Notes under the pieces: model-generated
Told to the model about the DNA's origin: nothing
What the model saw: only the letters and a program-made list of their open reading frames with translations
Database searches by the model: none
DNA from: Cardiocondyla obscurior
Lineage: Eukaryota > Arthropoda > Insecta > Hymenoptera > Formicidae
Length of the DNA: 64,000 nucleotides
Reading direction: 5' to 3'
Assembly: GCF_019399895.1 (NCBI RefSeq)
Contig: NC_091871.1
Span: 3,439,001-3,503,000 of the forward strand
In this document: in pieces, positions 51,060 through 60,277 of the stretch
How positions within the stretch are numbered: the stretch's first letter is position 1
Layout of the letters: the number at the start of each line of letters is the position of its first letter
Program-made: the position numbers and the translations under genes

Positions 51060-51500
51060 CTTCGCGATGCCTTTTCTCCTTCTTCACCTGCGCTCTCCCT
51101 CCCCTCCCCCCTTTCCTCCCTCGACCGCTCGTTCTTTCTTTCTCCCGCACCCTCTCGTCCACCCCGCCGCGCGCCGTGCCTACGAACACCTCGCTCGAAA
51201 CTCCACTATACAACGCAACACAATTCCGCCTCTCCTCACCCCCCCTGGAGACTTTATTATACGTTTCTGTCTCCGTCTCGCTCTCGTTCCCTCCCTTTCT
51301 CAGTCGTGGCTCGGGCCGCCGGCCGCGTTTTCTCTTTCGCTCACGTAGCCCCGGCACCGACGGCATTTCGACGACACCAAGTGCGAGGAAGAAAGAGGAG
51401 TACGAAGAGGAGAGAAAGAGCGGAACGCGAGATAGAGCGCGGCCGGGATACCGAGAGTAACAGGGAGCGTGAAAAGAGAACGAGGGAAAGAGAGAGACCG
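51060..51500. other. Pyrimidine block followed by purine block
   Basis: From about 51060 to 51310 the + strand is strongly C/T-rich. From about 51375 to 51500 it switches to A/G-rich. The two halves are partly complementary in composition and could fold back in RNA. Two overlapping frames of 174 and 205 codons cross it, both low complexity (Ser/Pro/Leu then Arg/Glu), and I do not call them genes. Confidence 0.5.
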
Positions 51501-54500
51501 GTAGCGGCGAAGAGACGGCGCTATCGACGGCGCGACGCGCGCGACGGAGAGAACGATATAATTGTATCTAAATTATAATATACAAATAATAACAGCCGTA
51601 GCGGCAGGCTGACGCCAGTACAGTCGACGCGGAAAGTTTCCGCCGCCCGGTGAAGGCGCTTTTCTGCTTTTCGAGCGCCAGACGAGGTCCGGGGTGGAGG
51701 GCCCCACCGAAATAGTCCTCCCCGCGAGTTTATCGCCCCTGCCCTCTTTTTCCCCTTTTCTTACTCTCTCTTTCTCGCCCCCGGACGCCCGCGCTCTTAC
51801 GAGCATTACAAATATTTGCGCTGCCGCCGACGCGCAATTATGTTTGCAGACGCGGGCCCCGGAGTTCTTCTTTCTCTTTTTTTTTTTCCTTTTTTTTCCT
51901 TTATTTTCGCAGCGACATCAATAATTTACATGCAGTAAATGATTCTGCGCCCGGGCCGAGAGAGAAAGGAGCAACTTTATTATGGGATTCGAAAAGCTTA
52001 CCGCCCCGGTCTTTGGTGGCGAGGACAAGAATTTCGACGGAATAATAATCGGAATAGAACGGCGATATCAAGAAAGAGCGGCTCTTAAAATAAACTAATC
52101 ATATATGCGTAATAGCAAATATTATTCTTACATTATCTTTAGCCTGTTCCCCTTACATATTTACTGTAGATACGAAAAAATGAGGCAATATATGTGTCAC
52201 AAAATAATAATCAGGCGTCTCTTATTAAAAAGATAATGAAAATTGCAAAGAGCGCGATATCTGATACGATAAATGCGATAATGTAAAGAAAAAGGTAACA
52301 TCTGAAAGTACGAGTCGAGAGGAAGGGGAGAAAAAAAAAAGGTGACCGAAATTATTCCGATTCGAAGTCAGATCCGTTGAATCGTGTAACGAGCTGAGGC
52401 GAGGTGGAGGAAAGAGAGCGCGCGGCGCGAAGCGAGAGGGAAACGAATCGGTGGAAAATGGACCGAGGAGAGCGAGATGAAAGAAAACGACGAATCTCGA
52501 GGCCGAACGCCGCGGGAACGATGACTCCGTTTCACGCACGACCGTGATGACTGTCCTCGACGGAAACGTGAATCGCGCCTGAGAGCAGACTCACGCACGT
52601 GATCGCCGGGCACCACGCTTTTTTTCCCGGCGCTGTCTCTATTTCCGACACACGTTTAGCACGTTCAACGCGCCCCGGCTATTTCTCAATACGCGCGCAG
52701 GAATCGCGATCGCTGAACGATTGAGGCAGGTAACGGTGGACGGCCGCTATTCAGAGCCAGCAGCGGCTTTAATCGCGAGTAGGCGCGAGGACCCCGAGAC
52801 TGAATGTCTCTAAACGCAGCCTCCGCCTCGCGAACGTTACGCGTCCTCGTGGACGTACCGCTGTTAAAACCGGCGACGTTCGTCATCGGTATTATTACAC
52901 GGGACAGGCAATACCGATCGTGGGAGGGGCCCCATACCAGGATATTACACAAGAAATGTTAATGCGCCTCCGCTAGACAATCGCACGAGAAATTTCGCAA
53001 ATATATAAATATTCTTATGCAAACAATCCGCGACGGCAAAGTCCATCCCCGTGAATAGATGACCTCACGGTTTGGTTTTCTTGCGTAATGCTGTTTTTCT
53101 CCCATTTTAATTATATAAGCAATAGGTGATAAAACGATTGACGCGAAACGGCATTGAATCGCCACTCGAGTTGAGCTCGAAATATAATATTTGCCTTGTT
53201 CAACGGCAAGCCGCTCGGTGCCGCGCTGAATATTTACATGTGTAAACTTGATTTACAATTTATTTGGCTTGCAGGTACGAGTGGAAGAATTTCACGCGTG
53301 TTTTGTTGCGATAATGTCGCACCTCGCCGGCTTCTTATATATATTTTTATATCACTCGAATTATTTATCTTAAGATTTTGCGACGCCACGAATCTTTCAT
53401 CGCGCAAGATAAAGAAATGTCGTAAGTGAATAATATATATAGCTCGCACGTTCACGATCGTTCGCTCGCGTTTATTGGTTCGTTAAGGAAAAACTTGGCG
53501 TAATAAATGCGTTAACATAAAAAAGTCGTAAACTTAAAGAGCCTTCGTTTATTTCAACGCGCTGTAGATCCCGTTGAGCGTCACCGGGCATTAAATATAA
53601 ATTGCAAAATCAGAATTACATTATTTATATGAATTGCAAGTACAATAAATGCTACCCAAAGACGAAAATAACTGCACCGGAGAAAAGCTATCTTTTTACA
53701 ACGTTTGCCGCTTCGATTATTGAAAATTTTCTAATATTTCTTCGCGCTCGAGCTGCCGGGCGCGTCTGAATGTTCCGCTTCCGGTCAAATGCCCCGCGTG
53801 AAGAAAGGACTCGCGATAAGAACGGCTGGAAGATAGAGGGAACGCGGCGAGGCCAATGTCGTCGCGGATTCACCCTTTTCATCCGCCTAATTTTTATAGC
53901 CTTAATCTCGCCGGTTATTATCGTTGTGCAACGCGCGGTTACGTTAGAGCTGGAGCAGCAATCGGCCGGTCTATTGCAGACGGAGAAAGAGAAGAGATGC
54001 GCGACACGCAGAGGGGGGGGGGAAGAGAGAGAGAGGGAGAGTGGTTAATAGATGCGCTCCGTTTCCTCGGTTCTTGCACGCCGCTGGGCGCGCCACGCAA
54101 TTTCTCGTAGCGATGCGCGCATAAAAAGGGAACAGCCGCGCGCGTTCGGGGTTGAATCTTTCCCGTTGTTCCGACGCGGGGAGCAGGCGGGGGAGAGACG
54201 GGACGCGCGGGACGAGAGGGCGAACCCACCCACCCGGAATGCAAGTCGGCGGGTAAGAAAAATAAGCTCGGTGGGAGTAATAATAAAGAAATATGTTTCT
54301 CTTCAAACATACCCACACGCGCGAGAGCGCACACGTACTCGCGGTTAGGGTTCCCTTCTCCTCTTTCTCCTTGACGTCTCCCTCCTTTCGAGTCTTTCTT
54401 TAAACGCACGTCCACACGTACGCTGCCCTGACGCACGCACACGGCGAACGTTCGAGCCATGCCTCGCTCTTACGGCACGTTTTAAGGGACCCCCGTGTTA

Positions 54501-55499
54501 TCTCACGTCGTAAGGCAGCTGCTGCCACCGCCGCGGCTGCTCCGCTGGTGCCCTCCGTATGAAACCTAATCGCGGGCACTCCTTCCACAATTCTCCCTCG
54601 CCCGCACACCCTCTCCCCCACGGTCTCTTCTCACGTCTACAAAAGAAACTCTGTGTCGAGGGTGTGGGAGGAGGCGAGAAGATAGCCGTTGGTAAAGCTT
54701 AAAGGGAAACTGGTTTTAAAATTCATTTCTATAAGGGAGATAACCCCGTGGGGCTTTCGCGGTGTCCAAATTTCGGTACAATACCCTCGGCATTAGCATA
54801 TACTCTTTTTTTTTTTTTTCTTCCTTTGTAGTAGAAGCTAATAGATTCCGCGATAAATTCAATCTCGATGGAATTTAATAATATCTACCGCGCGCCGCGA
54901 TGTCTGAAGAGTGTATTTAAATAGAAAATAACGAGATGTGCGATTCAACGGAAATAACAAATGCGTAATAAATTAGTGGATTCCGTGGGTTAACCTTCGC
55001 GTATCTCGGGAACCCCGTGATCCTCAAACGGGTGGTCGCGGCTGTGAATTTTCCTCGCTCGTCGAACGCCTACTCGCTCGCGAAGCGAGACTCCAACGGA
55101 TCGAGGTTAAGGTCGGAACAGGTGTATCCACGCCCGCGTTTTCCGGTGGGAAGACGGAGACGAAAACCGGCGAGAGAAAGAGCGAGAATTACACCCGTTG
55201 CACATCGCGCGGGGACGTATTAAGACCCTCCGAGAGCCCACAGCGGTAGAAAAAGAAACGTAGCGGCACAATGTAGACATTAGCAACTATGTTGCCGCAT
55301 ATGTGCGTACATGGGCGTCGCGGCATAGGAAAACAGACAGGGGAGGAGACGAGGAGCGGGCAAAGGAAGGAGAGGAAGGCAGCGTTAACGCGCTTCCGAG
55401 AAACAAGTGCAATCAGAAAAAAATAGCACGGCCTGTACTTCACATAATTTACAAACCACGGCGGGGCCTAATGTCAGTATTCTCCGGACGGCGTGGAAA

Positions 55500-55620
55500 T
55501 TGAGAGGAGGTGCCGCAATGTGCCGTGATGGCAGAATGAGACGAGAGAAGAGAGAGAGAGAAAGACAGCTAGACGCGAAGGAAAGACGACGAGCGGGAGG
55601 AGAGAAGGAAGCACGTTATA
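55500..55620. promoter_or_regulatory. GAGAG-rich cluster with the same ATGGC motif
   Basis: TGATGGCAGAATGAGA (55526-55541) differs at one base from 48835-48850 and is followed by GAGAGAAGAGAGAGAGAGAAAG. A shared 16-nt motif next to GAGA arrays at two sites about 6.7 kb apart is more specific than either repeat alone. Confidence 0.25.
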
Positions 55621-57638
55621 TTTTATATGACAGCGTGATTGCATTTCCTAGAACAAACATCGCGCCGGCCGAGCGGACGCAAGAAAACGTCGACGTTAAT
55701 CGTTGCCCTCTCTTTTCTCCGCTTCGCCCTATTCCTCCCCCGTTGCCGCCTCTCGGTTCCTCGCCGCTTCGAAAATTTTCTTCGGCAAGAGGTTTATAAA
55801 ATAAACGCTTCCCGGCGCGTTTTTGCTCCCCCGACGACCAACCGCCGCCTTTTTCCTCGCGCGAGAGCTCACCCAGCGAGAGAGCTCGGTGATCCCGCGC
55901 GATATCTAAAATCATCGCGGAATTTATGACGAATCAGCGCCAATTAAGGTACAGCGTGGAGTCTTCGTCACGGTGTGACGCAATCGCGATTTTTCCAGCG
56001 AATAGTTTAATTGCCGTCATCGTTTAACCGCTTTACGAGGATCGTTATCATTGAGAAATGTTTGCTCGTTGCACTCGGGGCCGCGATTATTGCGGACCGA
56101 TCCATACGCTTAATGACACTCTCTCTCTCTCGAGCCCGCGGCTCTTCCTGCTTCTCGCATCCCGCTTCTCCGCGGACGTCCGCAATCCCGGCGATACTCG
56201 CGGCCGCTCGTAGTTCGCGAAATCGCATCGCTGTCTTATTCTCGCGCGACAAAGGAGAGAAATACGCGAGCGCGATAAATAATTAAAAAGTCTCGAGGAA
56301 AGAGCCCGTGCTCTTCTTCTCCCGGTCTCCTTTCCCTGCCTTCTATCTCGTTTCCACCGGTTTCTTCGGCGCGAAGCTCGTAAGTAATTTCCACGATTAT
56401 TTCTGTTTCCCTTTCCTCGCGCTCGTTGCGTTCTCTCCTCGTTGCCTCCCTCGCCTCACCCAGTTTTCCCTCCTTGCCCCTCCTCCTCGTTCCTTTCCGC
56501 CGCGGTTAAATCCCGCGGTACGAGCTATTTGTTCGTGCACTTATCTGTATTTTATTATAGCCAAAGTTTTCACGCTTTACCCTCCGCTCCTCCACCCCCT
56601 CCTCTCTCTCTCTCCTATTTCCCACCCTCGCGTCGGCTCGCTTTCTCTCTTTTTCCCCATTTCGTCTCTCTCGCTCTTCTTCTTATCTGCTCTCATGTTT
56701 ACTATACGATATTTATAGCGACGCCGAGCGCGGGCGAGAGCGCTTATTACCACGGCGTTATGAGGCGAAGGAACGAGAAAGCGGGCGAATTTTCGTTACG
56801 GCGTTCGCGCATCCGTACAATTTTATCGGAGAGGGTGTTCTTTCGTCCCGCTCGCGACGACGCTTCGAAGAAACGGGAGAGGGAGTATACGGGTGTGAAA
56901 AATTTATGTCCCGAAGATATTAGCTCGGGGTACGCTCGCATACGTGGAATATCGGACGTGCGTCGAACAAAGCTGTCGCTTTCTATCAGGAGTTTTCGGG
57001 ACGCGAAGGGTGAAGACCTTCGTATCGAATATCTCACTCTGGTATATAATAAAAATTAATTCCGCTAGAATCGCACATTTTGAAGGCCCGTGAAATTTGC
57101 ACCCCGCATCGAGCGAAAGGCAACTATTTTTAACGACGCGCAAGTATTTCTGAAGCTTATCGGCATAAAGAGAATTCGCCGCTCGCGCTGAAAAACGTTA
57201 CTAAGTTGTACGCTCGTACACAAAACGAGCGATGCAACGGCAGGAATAATACGGCAACAAAAGCTCGTTCAACGTCCGGCCGAATTTTTACCGCGGTGGA
57301 AAGAAAAAGAAAAAGAAAAAAAAAACTCTCCCCGTCGTGACAATAGCGATCCGTAATTACTCGCGGGTATGCAATCACGCTCGATCAATAGCCTAATCGA
57401 TGTTCTTTGTCACGCGCGAAGTTCAAAGGCGGCGCAATAATCTTTCACGTGCGAGACAGCCTTTTCTACAATTATTATTATTTTCTTTTTTTTTTAATTT
57501 TTCGAGGGAGGCAGAGAGAAAGAGAAAAGAAAGGCTGAGGAGGAATTTATTGCTCTGGCAAAACAGGAAAGTTTAAGACGCAGCATGTTTAATTTTCATC
57601 ATTTTTGCTAATCAAATATAACTTTTTTTTTGTTTCAG

Positions 57639-57763
57639 ATGAAAACGCAGAGGAAGACTTTTGTCGAAGAAGCACCAGCCTGACAACCCTGTTGAATTGG
57701 TTAGTGCTAAGAGGAGGAGGAGGACCTAGGAAAGGCATCGAGCATCGGTGGAGCAACCCACTG
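57639..57763 (+). other. Candidate exon X, copy 2 (125 nt, open frame)
   Basis: The acceptor CTTTTTTTTTGTTTCAG precedes and the donor CTG|GTAAGGAT follows. It is the same length as X copy 1, at about 80% identity. With two bases completing a split codon, 41 codons are open across the whole block, beginning Glu-Asn-Ala-Glu-Glu-Asp-Phe-Cys-Arg-Arg-Ser-Thr-Ser-Leu-Thr and including Leu-Arg-Gly-Gly-Gly-Gly-Pro-Arg-Lys-Gly. It ends in phase 0. The frame is conserved with copy 1 except for the two stops there. I do not recognise a domain. It could be a coding cassette exon or a lncRNA exon that is open by chance. Confidence 0.5.
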
Positions 57764-57911
57764 GTAAGGATTAATTTTTTTTATCGTTGCCGTTTTTAAA
57801 ATTTAATTTTGTGGTATTTAATTAAAAAATCAGAAGTGCGTATAATCTTTTTATTTTCTAAATAATTATTGAGATCTCTACAATTCAATTTTTTTCATTT
57901 ATTTGTTACAG

Positions 57912-58222
57912 ATTATCCTACCAACATTCCGCCGAAAAGTGTCGCACGCCGAAACTATACGAATACGAACCGCAGCCGGTTCGTCGGTCGCTTCGGGAGT
58001 TCCGCAAAGTATTCGGACGTCATTCTATTATATAAAAATTTTGTAACGGGAGTGTCGTGGACTATCGTGCGAAAGTGTTGAATAAAAAATTAATTTATAT
58101 GACAGTAATTTATCGGGCGCGTTCGCGAGTGTCCAGTGCGCGGAAGGATGACTCGACACGTCCCATCTGAGAGGAGGAGCAGGCCCGGGACGGGCATCCT
58201 GCATCGGCGGAGCAACTTTTAG
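57912..58222 (+). other. Candidate exon Y plus partial X (311 nt)
   Basis: The acceptor TTTATTTGTTACAG precedes, and the donor TTTTAG|GTAAGCAT follows with the same sequence as X copy 1. Roughly the last 55 nt (from about 58168) are a second X-like 3' end, with 35 of the last 42 positions matching copy 1 and one deleted base in the GAGGAGG run. The first 230 nt or so have no match that I found elsewhere in the window. Joined in phase 0 to the preceding X, it stays open for about 45 codons (Ile-Ile-Leu-Pro-Thr-Phe-Arg-Arg-Lys-Val-Ser start) and then reaches TAA. All three frames are open for at least 40 codons, so openness here says little. The acceptor at 57911 could instead serve a shorter exon. 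Confidence 0.35.
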
Positions 58223-58339
58223 GTAAGCATAAATTTTTTTTAATAAAATCTTTATTAAAAAAAATTTTTACCTTTTTTTTAATTTTATTAACTAATATAC
58301 TAGAATGTCTACATTAAAATTTGTCATTTTATGTTACAG
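58223..58339 (+). other. Candidate short intron between partial X and Z, copy 2
   Basis: This 117-nt AT-rich spacer begins GTAAGCATAAA and ends TTTTATGTTACAG. It includes the same ACTAATA branch-like motif as copy 1, and the two spacers are about 95% identical. Confidence 0.5.
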
Positions 58340-58383
58340 TCACCGGCAGAACTCTACAACTCCGCTGAAGTTCATGCAGATTG
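58340..58383 (+). other. Candidate micro-exon Z, copy 2 (44 nt)
   Basis: The acceptor ATGTTACAG precedes and the donor ATTG|GTAAGTCG follows. Against Z copy 1 there are seven differences, all A or T in copy 1 and G or C in this copy. Joined to the preceding AG it reads Ser-His-Arg-Gln-Asn-Ser-Thr-Thr-Pro-Leu-Lys-Phe-Met-Gln-Ile. In phase 0 it also reads openly, as Ser-Pro-Ala-Glu-Leu-Tyr-Asn-Ser-Ala-Glu-Val-His-Ala-Asp, where copy 1 has an initial TAA. Function is unknown. Confidence 0.5.
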
Positions 58384-59957
58384 GTAAGTCGCATGATTTT
58401 TTTTTTCTAGTAATTAATAAAAATACGTAAGAAAAAGATGGGACTGAAATAGAAAGCTCCATAATAATTTAACAAAGTAAAAATACGAAGCAATGCGATA
58501 CGGTAATGCTGTTTGTAAAATGACACGCGAAACGGCCAAGGAAATGGAACGATACGTTCGTTCATAAATTTCTACACTCGCGAAGAAACGTCGTTATCTC
58601 TCGCCCGAGTATCGATGCCGCTTTATCGGCCGCAGGAGACCGCCGACTGCGGTAATTACTTTTAATCGGCTCGCGGTATGCGCGGCACGTGTCTCCACAG
58701 CTGACCGCACCGAAGACAACCGGAAAAACGTGGCTGGCGTTATATTCGAGCGCGTTATTATTTTTATTCTCTTTTTTTTTTACCAAGATACTAAAAATAG
58801 ACAGATGACGTTTGCATTTTGAGTAATCTCCGTGTTCTTTCGAATCGATGCTTGGGAAATGCACGTTTCCACTCTCGCAGAAACATTCTCTACAACGCGT
58901 CGTCTCGCGAATATCGCTTAATTGCCGACCATAGTCTCGAGTAGCAGCCGCGGCCTTAATATACAATATAATCCCGCTCCCGTCCCCCTTCCTCTCTCTT
59001 TCTATCTCTATCTCTCACGCCCTCGTACCAAAGTGTGTCTGTCGGCGCGTAATGGCCCGTAATGCCGGCATTATTATTCGCGAAGTGCTTTTTCTTTCGC
59101 GGTGGCGACGTGGCCGCATTACGAGCACGAGCGTCGCGGCGCGCAGCATCCTCCGCCTCGTTCTTGCGGACGCATCTCGAAAACTGCGGCGGCGGTTGTC
59201 GGCGCTTAGAATGCACGGATTGACGATTGCACAGGGAAGCAATAAGTCGCGGTAATTATTCGACGCGGATTTTTTTTTTTTTTCTTATCAACGCTCGCTG
59301 ATAAAGTTAAGCCTTAAGTCGTTACCGCGGATATATGATAATCGTTTCTCCTTTCCGCTTTTTTCACGCGATCAGACTAGATAAAATAATTATTTGTTAG
59401 CAAATTGGAAACTCAACTTTCCAAACGGTATAATATGACTATCCGATAGTTAGATAAATTATTATGCATTTATCCGTGCCTCTTATCTACTACGAGCCCG
59501 CAGGCTTTGTTATGCAGAAAATGTTATAATCTATTGAAGATAATTTTTACGAATAAACGTTGCGCGTAAAAATGAACAAGGAAATGTACCTACATCGCGA
59601 AGATATTAATGACACTAGAAAGAGTTTGCGTTTCGGAGAGTTAAGGCTCAGTAAAGTCCTCTGCATTTTTCTACGTCTCCTATCCATTTCTACATCTTTT
59701 TTTGCGCGAAAAAGTGCATGTTCCTGCTTTTAACATGGAAATGTTAATTTGTTAATTTCAACCTTTTCACGTTAAAAGTCTTTCATGTTTAAAGTGAATA
59801 CGCACTTATTTCGTTTCAAGCGCAAAAAGCGTGAGGGAAAGAGAGAGAGAAAGAGAGAGATAGACAGAGAGAGCGTAAAAGGACCTAAATGTAACGCACG
59901 GCGAAGGGCCAGAGACTCGTAACGTTTGTAACGCCGAGTTTCCATGTGCAGCATCGC

Positions 59958-60008
59958 GGATTTTTTTTTCTTTTTTCTTTTTTTTTTCTTTTTTTTCTTT
60001 TTTTTTTC
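59958..60008. repeat. T-rich tract with regular C interruptions
   Basis: About 50 nt of T runs (6-10 nt each) separated by single C residues, ending at CGCGTGAATG. It resembles a long polypyrimidine tract but no AG follows closely. Confidence 0.9.
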
Positions 60009-60039
60009 GCGTGAATGTCCGCGGAATCTTCCCGCGGAG

Positions 60040-60075
60040 TCTGTCCGCCCGTCTGTCCGTCCGTCCGTTCGTCCA
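60040..60075. repeat. (GTCC)n degenerate microsatellite
   Basis: CTGTCCGCCCGTCTGTCCGT and following CCGT units have a four-base period. Immediately upstream is a 7-bp stem (TCCGCGG/CCGCGGA) with a 7-nt loop. Confidence 0.85.
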
Positions 60076-60217
60076 TTCTATCGTTGACGCCATAACGACG
60101 GCGTCGTTTTACAAAGTATCGTTCCTCATTGTGCTGAGCTCGCCGCAAAAGTTTAGACGGGCTTCCCTCCTCGAGTACGCTCCCGAAACCGGAAGTTGCC
60201 GTTGCCGGTGGACATTT

Positions 60218-60277
60218 GGAGGGAAAGAGGGAGGAAAAGAGAGGGGAAAGGGGAAGGGGGAGGGAGAAAAAGGGAGA
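60218..60277. repeat. 60-bp uninterrupted homopurine tract
   Basis: Sixty consecutive A/G residues, with G runs of 3-5 nt spaced by A-rich segments, and purine richness continuing to about 60297. Such tracts can form triplex DNA or, from the G runs, quadruplexes. Confidence 0.95.

Larger units (their letters stand above)
42600..57570. other. No gene seen between the two cassettes
   Basis: This is about 15 kb of mostly GC-rich DNA with purine islands (48390-48530, 49650-49760, 54000-54040, 55340-55620), pyrimidine islands (51060-51310, 56290-56720) and A/T tracts about every kilobase. Isolated acceptor-like sites include TTGGCTTGCAG|GTACGA at 53273 and CCCTTCCTAG|GTGTAAG at 46637. No X- or Z-like sequence was found by eye between the two cassette copies. 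Confidence 0.55.
57579..58401 (+). repeat. Cassette copy 2: duplicated block with an extra insert
   Basis: This is the second copy of the block at 42209-42572, in the same orientation and about 15.4 kb downstream. The order is conserved upstream flank (57579-57638), full X (57639-57763), a 148-nt spacer, a 311-nt exon-like block whose 3' end is a second partial X, a 117-nt spacer nearly identical to that of copy 1, then Z (58340-58383) and its donor. The partial X supplies the donor next to the near-identical spacer. This suggests that copy 2 arose from two X units or by partial tandem duplication, followed by insertion or divergence of about 230 nt. The 3' flank GTAAGTCGCATGATTTTT is identical to copy 1. 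Confidence 0.8.

Noticed and set aside
50936..51578. Overlapping 174- and 205-codon frames on the + strand
   Set aside because: They translate a CT-rich block followed by a GA-rich block. Several frames are open at once, which points to composition rather than coding.
53560..53585. CTGTAGATCC as a miR-10 core, which would place the window in a Hox cluster
   Set aside because: The flanking bases do not match the mature miR-10 sequence and no hairpin with a complementary arm is seen.
56442..57059. 205-codon frame on the + strand
   Set aside because: The first half is a pyrimidine-rich tract read as Ser/Pro/Leu/Phe. No motif is recognised and the frame overlaps another long frame.
57639..57763. 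Resemblance of Ser-Thr...Leu-Val-Leu-Arg-Gly-Gly in X copy 2 to the ubiquitin C-terminus
   Set aside because: Only the last few residues match, nothing upstream resembles the ubiquitin fold, and the matching region in copy 1 is interrupted by a stop.
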